A stretch of 64,000 bases of DNA from positions 3,782,001-3,846,000 of the forward strand of contig JASGHP010000001.1 of NCBI GenBank assembly GCA_047602295.1, in the 5' to 3' direction. The translations under genes were made by a program, and so were the position numbers. Origin of the DNA: JACMLD01 sp047602295. GTDB lineage: Bacteria > Bacteroidota > Bacteroidia > Chitinophagales > Chitinophagaceae. Numbering within the stretch: the stretch's first letter is position 1; every line of letters starts with the position of its first letter. This document shows positions 17,322 to 26,684 of this stretch, in pieces. The notes below the pieces were generated by a model. It saw only the letters and a program-made list of their open reading frames with translations, was not told where the DNA came from and ran no database searches.

Positions 17322-18679
17322 ATATCATACTTGCTTAAGCGGCGGTAAAGTGCAGTGCGTGTAAGCCCCAACTCTTTCGCCGCCTTTGAAATATTGCCAT
17401 TGTTCTTTTCAATAACCCGCAAGATGGTATTTTTTTCAATAGCACTTAATTTGGATTCAGCAGGCGTTTCGTCCTGAACACTGGCACTTTCTATAGGAGA
17501 AAAAATAATGTCTTTTGCTTCCAGCACATTTCCGTCGCTCATGATAACAGCTCTTTCAATACTATACTGCAGCTCACGTATATTGCCCGGATAGTGATAA
17601 TGCATGAGTTTTTCAATGGCTTTTTCATCAAACTCAAGCACTGGTTTCAGGTATTTATTGCTGTATATTTTGCTGAAATGCTTTGCAAGCAACAAAATAT
17701 CGTCACCGCGTTTGCGTAGTGGCGGCACCACAATTTCTACTGTATTGATACGATAAATTAAATCTTTGCGGAAACGGCTTTCATTGGCCAGTTCTGCCAA
17801 TGGAACGTTGGTGGCACATATTAGCCTTATGTCAACTGGCACAGGTTCATTTGAACCAAGCCTTGTTACCTGCCTGTTTTGCAGAACGCTCAGTAGTTTT
17901 GCCTGCTGCTGCAATGTAATATTGCCAATTTCATCCAGGAAAAGCGTTCCACCACTGGCAGACTCAAACCTGCCCACCCTGTCTTCCCGGGCATCTGTAA
18001 ACGCTCCTTTTTTATGACCAAAGAGTTCACTTTCAAAAAGTGTTTCTGTTAGTGCTCCTACGTCTACTTTTACAAAAGGCTTATCTGCCCGCATAGAATG
18101 CTGAAAAATGGCTTTTGCAATAAGATCCTTGCCGGTACCATTTTCTCCCAGTATTAAAATATTGGCATCTGTAGGCGCAATCTTTTCTACTTTATATAAG
18201 ATTTCGCGGATGACATCGCTTTCGCCAATCAATTCTTTGCTGGTGGTTGGTTCTGCTTTAGGCGCACCAGTGGTGCCAGCTTTGCTTGCGTTGCGTTTCA
18301 GGATTTCTTTAATGGTTTCAATAAGCCTTTCATTATGCCAGGGCTTTACCACAAAATCTGAAGCGCCATCTTTCAATGATCGAACCGCCAGATCAATATC
18401 GCCGTAGGCCGTAATCATAATAACTGCAGCCTGTGAACGAAACTCACCCCTAATCTTTCTTAACCAGAACAGCCCTTCGTTGCCTGTGTTGATTGAACTA
18501 TTAAAGTTCATATCAAGCAAAATGAGATCGAAATTTTGTTTGGCCAGTTGTGCCCTTATGTTCTCCGGGTTTTTCTCTGTCACCACATCTTTGGCTTCAG
18601 TTTTCAAAAGCAAGCGAACAGCGGTCAGTACGTCTATATCATCATCTATTACCAGTATGGAAGCGTTCTTGAGATTCAA
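17318..18679 (-). CDS. Sigma-54-dependent response regulator, NtrC family
   Basis: 453 residues in three domains. Receiver: acidic DDD at 12-14, phospho-acceptor Asp56, Thr90 and Lys112. AAA+: Walker A GENGTGKD (178-185), Walker B GGTLFLDE (243-250), R-finger region. A C-terminal Fis-type helix-turn-helix (about 425-453, NISKAAKELGLTRTALYRRL) completes it. The sigma-54 contact loop reads GAFTDA (225-230) instead of the textbook GAFTGA, a variant that also occurs in other regulators of this class. It should activate sigma-54 promoters when phosphorylated by the adjacent kinase. The tandem motif at 18864-18904, between this gene and the divergent efflux operon, is a candidate binding site. Length is normal. 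Confidence 0.94.
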   Translation of the reverse strand: MNLKNASILVIDDDIDVLTAVRLLLKTEAKDVVTEKNPENIRAQLAKQNFDLILLDMNFNSSINTGNEGLFWLRKIRGEFRSQAAVIMITAYGDIDLAVRSLKDGASDFVVKPWHNERLIETIKEILKRNASKAGTTGAPKAEPTTSKELIGESDVIREILYKVEKIAPTDANILILGENGTGKDLIAKAIFQHSMRADKPFVKVDVGALTETLFESELFGHKKGAFTDAREDRVGRFESASGGTLFLDEIGNITLQQQAKLLSVLQNRQVTRLGSNEPVPVDIRLICATNVPLAELANESRFRKDLIYRINTVEIVVPPLRKRGDDILLLAKHFSKIYSNKYLKPVLEFDEKAIEKLMHYHYPGNIRELQYSIERAVIMSDGNVLEAKDIIFSPIESASVQDETPAESKLSAIEKNTILRVIEKNNGNISKAAKELGLTRTALYRRLSKYDI

Positions 18680-18710
18680 TGTGTGTAGAATTTAAATTCA
18701 TGATTGGGTT

Positions 18711-18793
18711 AGCTAAAGCTGCAAGTCGCAAGCTTCAGGTTGCAAGTTGGTTGCTACTACCAGAAGCTAATAGCTTGCAGCTAGCAGCTTCTT
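18711..18793. repeat. Heptamer-period repeat, inverted pair, in the regulator/efflux intergenic region
   Basis: 18711-18750 reads AGCTAAA, GCTGCAA, GTCGCAA, GCTTCAG, GTTGCAA. 18762-18793 reads AGAAGCT, AATAGCT, TGCAGCT, AGCAGCT. The arms are partly complementary. This occupies the regulator-proximal third of the 381-bp gap 18680-19060. Confidence 0.65.
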
Positions 18794-18863
18794 TTCTACA
18801 ATTATACCATAAATGCAAACGCATGATAAACAATTTTTAAGAATTTACATGACAATTTAAGAT

Positions 18864-18904
18864 TGTATCAAAATCGGACAGTCTTTGTAACATTACCGGA
18901 CAAT
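18864..18904 (+). promoter_or_regulatory. Tandem 19-bp operator-like motif A, upstream of adaptor operon
   Basis: TGTATCAAAATCGGACAGT (18864-18882) and TGTAACATTACCGGACAAT (18886-18904) repeat head-to-tail with a 22-bp period, two helical turns. Related tandem pairs occur at 46434-46473 and 58395-58434. The position, 157-197 bases before the adaptor ATG, suits an activator site. TGGCAC occurs twice at 18947-18960, but a matching -12 GC element is missing. Confidence 0.65.
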
Positions 18905-19060
18905 AACGAAGCCAATCGTAGTATAATTATTTGAAAATCATAGCGCTGGCACACTGGCACATTCTTATCTATACTTGTGCAGAAGATTTTAATACATAGT
19001 TTGTTTGCTAACACGGTATGACGTTCCGGTTGCTGCAACAATTTAAAAGTAATTATTACA

Positions 19061-20314
19061 ATGGATAGAGTAATTGAAAAAAAGACCTGGACTACGAAGC
19101 GTTTATTAACCATCGGTGGTATAGTGGCATTGGTAGCATTAATTGGTGCTAGTTATTATTATACTTCTGGCAACACAAAATTAAACCAGGATACAGACCG
19201 CTTAACAATAAGCGAGATTAAAAAAGGGCCATACAAAGACAATATACCCGTAAATGGCGTAGTGCTTCCGCTTACATCTATTTACCTGGATGCAACTGAA
19301 GGTGGCCGCGTAGAAGAAAAATATGTGGAAGATGGTGCTGTAATGAAAAAAGGTGAACCTATCCTTCGCCTTTCCAATACAGACCTGATGATGACCATGA
19401 TGAGCTCTCAGAACAATGTGTACAACACGCTTACCCAGATGCAGATTAATCAAACCAATGCATCGCAAAACACAGTAAACAAAAGAACTTCAATGGCAGA
19501 TGTGCTCAGCCTTTTTAATGAAGCTGAACGTGTTTATGTGCTTGATAAAAAACTCTATACTGAAAAAGCAATCGGTTTGCAGGAGTACAAACAGGCTGAA
19601 AACAATTATAACTACTACCGCCAGAAAAAAGAATTGATGGAGCAGATCTTATCACAAGACTCTGCATCAAGGGCTCAGCAGGCATCGCAGGATAAAAGAT
19701 CTTACCAGGGTTCTCAAAATGCGTTAAGCATTATGGAGAAAAAAGTAGGCGACCTGATTGTACGTGCACCTGTAGATGGCCAGCTTACTTCACTGGATGC
19801 AGAAATTGGTGAGAACAAAAACAAAGGCCAGCGCCTGGGACAAATAGATGTTTTGAGCGGATTTAAAGTAAGGGTGAATGTAGACGAGCATTACCTCTCT
19901 CGCGTATTTGTTGGACAAACCGGCGAATTCACTTTTGCCAATAAAGCATTCAAACTTAAAATCAAAAAAGTGTTTACCCAGGTATTAAATAATACATTTC
20001 AGGTAGACATGGAATTTGTTGGTGAAGTGCCACAAGGCATCCGTCGCGGACAAACATTGCAAATTGTATTGGCACTAAGCGATGAAACAACAGCTATCTT
20101 ATTACCAAAAGGTGGGTTTTATCAGCAGACAGGTGGCAACTGGATTTTCAAAGTAAGTGAAGACGGAAAAACAGCCACTCGTGTAGACATCCAACTGGGC
20201 CGTCAGAGCATAGATTATTATGAAGTGCTTGGAGGTTTAAACCCCGGCGATAAAGTAATTACTTCCAGCTATGAAAACTATGGCACCATCCAGGAACTGG
20301 TGCTCAAAAAATAA
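19061..20314 (+). CDS. HlyD/MacA-family periplasmic adaptor (membrane fusion protein)
   Basis: 417 residues. An N-terminal membrane anchor (about 13-34) is followed by a first lipoyl/barrel half, a long alpha-helical hairpin (about 115-235, many Gln, Asn, Glu and Lys residues), the returning lipoyl strand LIVRAPVDGQLTSLDAEIGE (about 228-247), a beta-barrel domain and a membrane-proximal C-terminal domain. This is the MacA-like layout. It would bridge an inner-membrane ABC permease and an outer-membrane channel. It is the first gene of the efflux unit, divergent from the two-component regulator, and is the only adaptor in the window. An outer-membrane TolC-like gene is absent here. The tandem motif A upstream suggests control by the neighbouring regulator. 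Confidence 0.93.
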   Translation: MDRVIEKKTWTTKRLLTIGGIVALVALIGASYYYTSGNTKLNQDTDRLTISEIKKGPYKDNIPVNGVVLPLTSIYLDATEGGRVEEKYVEDGAVMKKGEPILRLSNTDLMMTMMSSQNNVYNTLTQMQINQTNASQNTVNKRTSMADVLSLFNEAERVYVLDKKLYTEKAIGLQEYKQAENNYNYYRQKKELMEQILSQDSASRAQQASQDKRSYQGSQNALSIMEKKVGDLIVRAPVDGQLTSLDAEIGENKNKGQRLGQIDVLSGFKVRVNVDEHYLSRVFVGQTGEFTFANKAFKLKIKKVFTQVLNNTFQVDMEFVGEVPQGIRRGQTLQIVLALSDETTAILLPKGGFYQQTGGNWIFKVSEDGKTATRVDIQLGRQSIDYYEVLGGLNPGDKVITSSYENYGTIQELVLKK

Positions 20315-20348
20315 TTTTATCAAATACCATTACCATTAAACTTTTTTT

Positions 20349-20549
20349 ATGAAACAAAAATTGATTTACATCGTCCTTGTGTTGGCAAGCATGCACCTGC
20401 CATCATCATCTAAGGAATGTGGAAAGCTGTTGATGGTAAATGGCAACGCTGAAAAAGAAGCTGTACAAAAAGAAGAACCTGCTGCAGAAGCGGATGATCT
20501 AAGTGCATTGCCAGCATCGCCATTAACAAGGTCTTTTATAAACCTGTAA
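20349..20549 (+). CDS. Small secreted peptide candidate between adaptor and ATPase genes
   Basis: 66 codons from ATG, 34 bases after the adaptor stop. A hydrophobic start (MKQKLIYIVLVLASMHLP) looks like a signal peptide; the remainder is acidic (EKEAVQKEEPAAEADDLSALPA). It matches no family I recognise. Its placement in the operon and secretion-like start favour a real gene, but composition alone could arise by chance in this 319-bp gap. It is far too short to be a remnant of a channel protein. Confidence 0.4.
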   Translation: MKQKLIYIVLVLASMHLPSSSKECGKLLMVNGNAEKEAVQKEEPAAEADDLSALPASPLTRSFINL

Positions 20550-20633
20550 CTAAAATATGGCGCTTGCGTCATACAGTTTAACCAAGGCATTTTAAATTAA
20601 TCATACTAAATTTTCAATCTAAACTGTAATAAG

Positions 20634-21311
20634 ATGATAAACATTACCGGTCTCGAGAAAATCTACCGCACGGAGGAAGTAGAAACCGTTGCGCTTAACA
20701 AACTTTCATTTGAGGTAAAGGATGGTGAGTTTGTAGCAGTAATGGGCCCCTCAGGTTGCGGCAAGTCCACATTGCTAAACATTCTTGGTTTGCTGGACGA
20801 TCCCGATGATGGCAGCTTCTTATTCAATGGTATTGAAGTAGCTAAATTCAATGAACGCAAAAGAGCTGAATTGCGCAAACGCAATATCGGTTTTGTGTTC
20901 CAGAGTTTTAACCTGATTGATGAGCTGACAGTTTTTGAAAACGTAGAACTTCCTTTGATATACCTGGGTGTAAAAAGTGATGAAAGAAAAAAACGTGTAG
21001 AAGAAGTGTTAGACAAAGTACAGATTATGCACCGTCGCAATCACTACCCTCAACAATTGTCTGGCGGTCAGCAACAGCGTGTGGCCGTAGCCCGTGCAGT
21101 AGTAAACAAACCAAAACTGATTCTTGCGGATGAGCCCACTGGTAACCTGGATAGCAGCAACGGTAATGAAGTAATGGAAATGCTGACAGATTTGAACGAG
21201 CAGGGCACAACTATTATAATGGTAACGCACAGTGAACATGATGCACGTTATAGCCACCGCATTATTCGCATGCTGGATGGACAGACTGTGACCGAGAACA
21301 TTTTAGTATAA
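20634..21311 (+). CDS. ABC transporter ATPase, LolD/MacB type
   Basis: 225 residues, stand-alone nucleotide-binding domain. Walker A GPSGCGKS (38-45), Q-loop FVFQSFNL (Gln90), signature LSGGQ (142-146), Walker B LILADEP (162-168), D-loop NLDS, switch His199 in VTHSEHD. Membership of the MacB/LolD/FtsE group fits the FtsX-type permeases that follow. As a homodimer it would energise these permeases mechanically rather than by an alternating-access channel. It is the only ATPase in the window although fifteen permease genes follow on the same strand; whether all share it is the main open question here. P1 begins 88 bases downstream. Confidence 0.95.
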   Translation: MINITGLEKIYRTEEVETVALNKLSFEVKDGEFVAVMGPSGCGKSTLLNILGLLDDPDDGSFLFNGIEVAKFNERKRAELRKRNIGFVFQSFNLIDELTVFENVELPLIYLGVKSDERKKRVEEVLDKVQIMHRRNHYPQQLSGGQQQRVAVARAVVNKPKLILADEPTGNLDSSNGNEVMEMLTDLNEQGTTIIMVTHSEHDARYSHRIIRMLDGQTVTENILV

Positions 21312-21312
21312 C

Positions 21313-21395
21313 ACTAAGCCGTTAGCCTTTAGCTATTAGCTGTTGGAATTTGCGGCTATTGCTAATAGCTAGCAGCTTGCAGCTAATAGCTTTCT
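21313..21395. repeat. Heptamer-period repeat, inverted pair, between ATPase and P1
   Basis: 21313-21347 (ACTAAGC, CGTTAGC, CTTTAGC, TATTAGC) and 21354-21395 (GGCTATT, GCTAATA, GCTAGCA, GCTTGCA, GCTAATA) fill the whole gap and can pair in part. Confidence 0.65.
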
Positions 21396-21399
21396 TCGC

Positions 21400-23760
21400 A
21401 TGCTTAAGAACTACTTCAAAATAGCTTTCCGCAATTTGTGGAAAAGAAAGGGTTACTCCTTTATCAATATTCTTGGCTTAACAATAGGGATGGCAAGTGC
21501 TATCCTTATTTTGTTATGGATACAGAATGAGCTTAGTTACGACAGGTTTTATAAAAAGTCGGATCGCTTGTACTCTATGTACAACAGGGATAAGTTTAAT
21601 GGTGAGATGTGGGCATGGAACAGCACGCCAAAAGTTATGGCGCCTACACTTAAACATGATTATCCTGAAGTAGAAGATGCAGTTCGATATAACAGCGTTA
21701 CTTTTTTAACGACCGTAGGAGAAAAAAAATTCAATATACGCGGTGCATTTGCAGACAGTGGTTTTCTAAGCATGTTCGATTTTCCTTTGCTCTCCGGCAA
21801 TGTTGCGCAATCTTTAGTTGGCAATTACAATATTGTATTAACACAAAAAACAGCAAAGAAACTATTTGGTAATGAAAACGCCATGGGCAAAACAGTGCTG
21901 ATAGACAGCAACGCAAATTTTACCGTGAGTGCTGTTTTAAAAGATTTGCCTAACAATACCACATTTGATTTTGAATACCTGCTCCCATGGTCTTACATGA
22001 AAAAGATAGGATGGGATGATGATTACTGGGGCAATAATTCTGTAACTACCTATATCACACTTAAACCCGGCACATCTCACGAAGCGTTTGATAAGAAAGT
22101 AAAAGACATCACCACCAGCCATTCAAAAGAATCAGAAAAAGTATTTTCCTACCCCGTTAGCAGACAGCACCTGTATTCAAAAAATGAAAATGGCAATTTG
22201 GTGGATGGCCAGATTGAAACTGTCCGGTTGTTTGCCATCATTGCTGGTTTTATCCTTCTGATTGCCTGCATCAACTTTATGAACCTTTCTACCGCCAGAA
22301 GCGAGAAACGTGCTAAAGAAGTAGGTATCCGAAAAGTGGCTGGTGCATTAAAAGGTTCGCTGATTGCTCAATTTATTGGAGAAAGTGTTTTGATTTCAGC
22401 TATTGCTTTTGTACTTGCTATCATTGTGGTACAATGCAGTCTTGGTGGTTTTAATCAACTGGTAGGAAAAGAATTGTTTATTAATTACGGCAACCCGGTT
22501 TTCTGGTTATTTGCAATCGGGTTTATTTTGTTTACTGGTTTTATTGCGGGCAGCTACCCTGCTTTTTATCTCTCTTCTTTTACACCTGTAAAAGTTTTAA
22601 AAGGTACATTTAAAAAGATGAACGCACTTGTAACACCCCGCAAAGTGCTGGTAGTGCTTCAGTTTACATTTGCTATTATTCTTATTATTTCTACCATCAT
22701 TGTACAGCACCAGATAAAATTTGCACAAAACCGCGATGCTGGTTATAATCGCAATAACCTTATTTATACTTTCATGCAAGGTGATGCAGACAAACATTAC
22801 CTGGCTATAAAGAACGATGTTATTAAAAGCGGTGCAGTAGTTTCTGTAACAAGATCTGCCAACCCTATTACGCAACGCTGGAGCGATAGCTGGGGTTTTA
22901 CCTGGGAAGGAAGTACAGAAACAGATAAAAAACTTGATTTTACACGCCTTGGTTCCGACGCCGATTTTATAAAAACAACAGGTGTTAAACTAATTGAAGG
23001 ACGTGATATTGATGTATACAATTATCCAACAGACAGTACGGCCGTATTGCTCAATGAATCTGCTGTTGCTGCTATGCATTTAAAAAATCCGATTGGCCAG
23101 GAAATACGTGGCGGTGATTATAAAATGCATGTAATAGGCATCATTAAAGACTTTATACTTGAATCTCCTTTTGAAAAAAAGGTAAACCCCATGATGGTAA
23201 ATGGGCCCAACGGCAATTATTTCCAGGTAATGCACATGAAATTGAATGCCGCCAACCCTACTGCAGACAACCTCGCCAAACTGGAAAAAATATTTAAGCA
23301 ATACAATCCGCAATACCCGTTTGAAAGTGTTTTTGCGGATGAATCTTACGCCAGGAAATTTAAATCTCAACAACGTACAGGGATGCTGGCTACATTGTTT
23401 GCTGGACTTACTATTTTCATTTCCTGCCTTGGATTATTTGGTCTTGCAACTTATATGGCAGAAAACAGGTTTAAAGAAATTGGTGTGCGCAAAGTGCTTG
23501 GCGCATCTGTTTTCAGCATCACTTCTTTGTTATCAAGAGATTTCTTAGTACTGGTTTGCACTTCCCTGCTGATTGCTTCACCGGTAGCCTGGTGGGCAAT
23601 GGACAAGTGGTTGCAGAACTACACTTATCATATCAGTATAGAATGGTGGGTATTTGCAATTGCTGGTGCATTATCTATTCTTATTGCATTGGCAACAGTT
23701 AGTTACCAGGCCATACGTGCTGCTATTGCCAACCCTGTAAAAAGTTTAAGAACCGAATAG
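21400..23760 (+). CDS. MacB/FtsX-type ABC permease P1
   Basis: 786 residues with a duplicated layout. Membrane helices at about 21-42, 278-298, 328-348, 368-392, 415-437, 663-685, 716-735 and 750-772 enclose two extracytoplasmic domains: 43-277 (MacB_PCD-like) and 438-662. The cytoplasmic couplers are AKEVGIRKVAGA (304-315) and KEIGVRKVLGAS (692-703), the parts expected to touch the ATPase. As the first permease after the ATPase (88 bases), it is the most likely native partner of the adaptor/ATPase pair. Its nearest relative in the window appears to be P13: both share VTPRKVLVVLQFTFAI, EGRDIDxxNYPTDSTA and IIKDFILESP/VIKDFILESP segments. It ends NPVKSLRTE. Confidence 0.94.
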   Translation: MLKNYFKIAFRNLWKRKGYSFINILGLTIGMASAILILLWIQNELSYDRFYKKSDRLYSMYNRDKFNGEMWAWNSTPKVMAPTLKHDYPEVEDAVRYNSVTFLTTVGEKKFNIRGAFADSGFLSMFDFPLLSGNVAQSLVGNYNIVLTQKTAKKLFGNENAMGKTVLIDSNANFTVSAVLKDLPNNTTFDFEYLLPWSYMKKIGWDDDYWGNNSVTTYITLKPGTSHEAFDKKVKDITTSHSKESEKVFSYPVSRQHLYSKNENGNLVDGQIETVRLFAIIAGFILLIACINFMNLSTARSEKRAKEVGIRKVAGALKGSLIAQFIGESVLISAIAFVLAIIVVQCSLGGFNQLVGKELFINYGNPVFWLFAIGFILFTGFIAGSYPAFYLSSFTPVKVLKGTFKKMNALVTPRKVLVVLQFTFAIILIISTIIVQHQIKFAQNRDAGYNRNNLIYTFMQGDADKHYLAIKNDVIKSGAVVSVTRSANPITQRWSDSWGFTWEGSTETDKKLDFTRLGSDADFIKTTGVKLIEGRDIDVYNYPTDSTAVLLNESAVAAMHLKNPIGQEIRGGDYKMHVIGIIKDFILESPFEKKVNPMMVNGPNGNYFQVMHMKLNAANPTADNLAKLEKIFKQYNPQYPFESVFADESYARKFKSQQRTGMLATLFAGLTIFISCLGLFGLATYMAENRFKEIGVRKVLGASVFSITSLLSRDFLVLVCTSLLIASPVAWWAMDKWLQNYTYHISIEWWVFAIAGALSILIALATVSYQAIRAAIANPVKSLRTE

Positions 23761-23844
23761 TTGCAGGAATTGCTTTTGCTTACATGAAGCCTAAACATGT
23801 TACCCTATATACATAACATGAGAATGACCTATGAAAGCCTTCAT

Positions 23845-23884
23845 CTATTGTAACAGACGGCAGCGATGATGCGTCTAACAATAG
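23845..23884 (+). other. Imperfect hairpin upstream of P2
   Basis: CTATTGTAACAGACG pairs imperfectly with CGTCTAACAATAG across a 12-base loop. It is preceded by a small ATGAA/TTCAT hairpin at 23831-23844. No T-run follows, so an attenuator, operator or processing site is possible. The rest of the 166-bp gap is plain. Confidence 0.45.
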
Positions 23885-23926
23885 CGTATTGGATCATATT
23901 CTTTCATACAAACGAAATTCTCTGTC

Positions 23927-26344
23927 ATGATTAGGAACTATTTAAAGCTGGCGTTTAGAAACCTGTTAAAATACAGGTTCATTTCATTTATCAATCTGTT
24001 TGGCTTAACGGTAGGACTTACCTGCTGCCTCTTAATCACCACCTATATTTTAAATGAACTTAGCTACGACCGTCACAATAAAAATGCTGACAATGTTTAC
24101 CGCGTTACAAGAAATTTTTACAATGGCGATGGTGTACTTTCATTAAGGCTTAGCAGCATTGCGCCTGCTTTTGGCTACTACCTGCCAGGCGATTTTCCAG
24201 AGATAAAAAAAATGACACGGTTAATTGATTTTGGCTCTGTGCCTTTCAGGTACAAAGAGAAAGTCATTAGCGAACCTCATATGTATTTTGCAGATGAAAA
24301 CCTCTTTGATGTTTTTTCTGTAAACCTGGTAAAAGGAAATCCCAAAACCGCACTTTCAGATCCGTATACAGTTATCCTAACAGATGAAGCTGCTAAAAAA
24401 TATTTTGGTGATGAAGACCCGATTAATAAAGTGATACGGGCCAATAACCAGTACGACATGAAAGTTACTGGCATCTACAAACCGTTTCCTTCCAATTCGC
24501 ATATGCACCCGGCAATGATGGTTTCTTTTAACACCCTGAAAGATACCGCTGTTTACGGGGAAGAGAATATGCGCAAAGACTACGGCGGCAACAACTTTTT
24601 CACTTACATCGTGCTTCCCGATCATTATGATCCTAAAAAAATGGAAGCCCGTTTTCCTGCTTTCTTAGACAATCACATGCCTTCCAAATCTGGCAAGAAA
24701 CATACTTTTAAAGAGCTGGAATTACAGAAACTAACAGACATCCATTTATATTCTCATACAGATTATGAAGCGGAGCCCAACAGCGATATAAAACGTGTAT
24801 ATATTTTTGCAGCCGTTGCATTTTTTATTTTGTTGATTGCCTGCATCAATTATATGAATCTTTCTACGGCACGTTCTGCATTGCGTGCAAGGGAAATTGG
24901 CATCCGGAAAGTTATTGGTGCAAGAAAAAAAGAACTGATATTTCAATTCCTGAGTGAATCTGTTTTACTTACCTGGGTGGCTATTATACTTGCTCTGGTA
25001 CTGCTTTATTTTACATTGCCTTGGTTAAATAAGATGACAGATCAACAATTGACTGTATCCATTCTTTTAAAATGGCAGGTGATGATTCCCGTTATACTGG
25101 CGCCATTCATCATCGGAATAATTTCTGGTATTTACCCTGCTCTATTTCTTTCAGGTTTTCAACCTATAAAAACATTAAAAGGAATACTGAATACAGGAAA
25201 GGATGGGCTTTCTTTCAGAAAAGTGTTAGTGGTTACACAATTTGCCATTTCAATTATACTGATCATAACGACTGCAGTTGTTTTTGAACAGTTACACTAC
25301 ATGCAGCAAAAATCACTGGGGCTGAACCATGAGCAAATGGTTGTAACAAATAATGGCCGGGCAATCGGCAACAAATACACCTCATTCCGGAACGAGTTAT
25401 TGTCTGATGCAAATATCAAAAACCTTACAGGTAGTTCCCGTATACCGGGCGGCATGTTGCTGGATTATGATTACGCTGCTACCCTCTCAGGCGATTCACT
25501 TAAACCTACTACCATCAATATAAAAGTGGTGAACGTTGATTACGATTTCATTCCTGCATACAGTATCCAAATGGCTGCGGGAAGAAATTTCTCAAGAGAT
25601 TTTGGAACAGACTCTGCCAATTTTATTTTGAATGAAACATCGGTGCAGGCGCTGGGCTGGAGCCTGCCACAGGCTATTGGTAAAGACTTTAAATACGGCG
25701 ATACGAGGGGACATATCATTGGCGTGGTAAAGGATTTCAATTTTGAAAACCTTCACCAGCAGATTGCCCCAATGATTTTTACCATGAGGCCTCCATCGCG
25801 GGAACAGTTTAATTGTCTTTCAATAAAAATTACCGGGAATAACATTCCTGCAACCATGGCCCATATAGAAAATACCTGGAAAAAGTATTTTCCCGAAACA
25901 CCCTATGAATCTAATTTTCTTGATGAAAACTTTGATGCATTATACAAATCAGAACAAAAACAGGGAAGCATTTTTACAGTCTTTTCCTGCATCGCTATAT
26001 TAATTGCATGCCTTGGCCTTTTCGGTCTTTCTGCATTTTCTATTACGCAGCGTGTAAAGGAAATTGGTGTACGCAAAGTGCTGGGCGCAAGCACGGGCAA
26101 TATTGTAAGTCTATTATCAAAAGATTTCTTGAAACTGGTAGCTGTTGCGGCCATTATTGCATTCCCGGTTGCATGGTATGCGATGCATAACTGGCTGCAG
26201 GATTTTGCTTACCGCATCAATATGCCGTGGTGGATATTTATTGTTGCTGGTATTGCTGCTGCGGTTGTGGCATTGGTAACAATTAGTTTCCAGGCAATAA
26301 AAGCAGCGTTGGCAAACCCGGTGAAGAGTTTGAGGAGTGAGTGA
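23927..26344 (+). CDS. MacB/FtsX-type ABC permease P2
   Basis: 805 residues. Membrane helices near 20-40, 291-312, 343-365, 385-407, 432-453, 682-704, 735-755 and 770-792. The first extracytoplasmic domain (41-290) is longer than in P1. Couplers are AREIGIRKVIGAR and VKEIGVRKVLGAS. The first TM carries a Cys pair (GLTCCLLI) not seen in the neighbours. The second domain has AAGRNFSRDFGTDSANFILNE and VVKDFNFENLHQQIAPMIF, a form of the motif shared by all these proteins. It ends NPVKSLRSE, with Ser replacing the usual Thr. It starts 166 bases after P1, far for tight coupling. Confidence 0.94.
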   Translation: MIRNYLKLAFRNLLKYRFISFINLFGLTVGLTCCLLITTYILNELSYDRHNKNADNVYRVTRNFYNGDGVLSLRLSSIAPAFGYYLPGDFPEIKKMTRLIDFGSVPFRYKEKVISEPHMYFADENLFDVFSVNLVKGNPKTALSDPYTVILTDEAAKKYFGDEDPINKVIRANNQYDMKVTGIYKPFPSNSHMHPAMMVSFNTLKDTAVYGEENMRKDYGGNNFFTYIVLPDHYDPKKMEARFPAFLDNHMPSKSGKKHTFKELELQKLTDIHLYSHTDYEAEPNSDIKRVYIFAAVAFFILLIACINYMNLSTARSALRAREIGIRKVIGARKKELIFQFLSESVLLTWVAIILALVLLYFTLPWLNKMTDQQLTVSILLKWQVMIPVILAPFIIGIISGIYPALFLSGFQPIKTLKGILNTGKDGLSFRKVLVVTQFAISIILIITTAVVFEQLHYMQQKSLGLNHEQMVVTNNGRAIGNKYTSFRNELLSDANIKNLTGSSRIPGGMLLDYDYAATLSGDSLKPTTINIKVVNVDYDFIPAYSIQMAAGRNFSRDFGTDSANFILNETSVQALGWSLPQAIGKDFKYGDTRGHIIGVVKDFNFENLHQQIAPMIFTMRPPSREQFNCLSIKITGNNIPATMAHIENTWKKYFPETPYESNFLDENFDALYKSEQKQGSIFTVFSCIAILIACLGLFGLSAFSITQRVKEIGVRKVLGASTGNIVSLLSKDFLKLVAVAAIIAFPVAWYAMHNWLQDFAYRINMPWWIFIVAGIAAAVVALVTISFQAIKAALANPVKSLRSE

Positions 26345-26348
26345 GTAT

Positions 26349-26385
26349 TAGAATTAGTAATTAATAATTAGCAATTAGTAATTGG
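26349..26385. repeat. Heptamer-period repeat, AATTAGT family, after P2
   Basis: AATTAGT, AATTAAT, AATTAGC, AATTAGT and AATTGGG follow in register a few bases after the P2 stop. Confidence 0.65.
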
Positions 26386-26414
26386 GTTGCTTGAAGTGAA
26401 ACACTTTGTCTATA

Positions 26415-26650
26415 GTTCCGGTTAGCCCGAAGGGCCAAATATGAGTAACCCTGGGTGCACCCCAGGTAAAGATCGCAGAAGATACGCAACCCGGCAGGCT
26501 TTGAATCTTGATTGAGGTACCTGATGTGAAGGAAGCTTAAACAAACAATAGTGAGATTGATCATATGCCTGAAGCAGAAAAAGGTTTACCGTACAAGTGA
26601 GTGACACAACGATGAAGACAAGAGAACAAATGTTGGTTAAAAAAAGAATA
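26415..26650 (+). repeat. Bipartite intergenic element, copy R1
   Basis: Part A: hairpin AGCCCGAAGGGCC-like at about 26424, then CCTGGGTGCACCCCAGG at about 26449. Part B: GCCTGAAGC then GAGTGACACAACGATGA at about 26618, ending about 35 bases before the P3 start. Part B lacks the TTGTACAGTTGAA segment found in other copies. With the heptamer block it accounts for nearly all of the 340-bp gap. Confidence 0.65.
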
Positions 26651-26684
26651 AACGCTATTAAATCATACATCAGAAATCGAAGTC

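Noticed and set aside
18945..18962. Two TGGCAC boxes as a sigma-54 promoter for the adaptor operon
   Set aside because: Neither has GC (or a near variant) at the required ten-base spacing; kept only as a comment on motif A.
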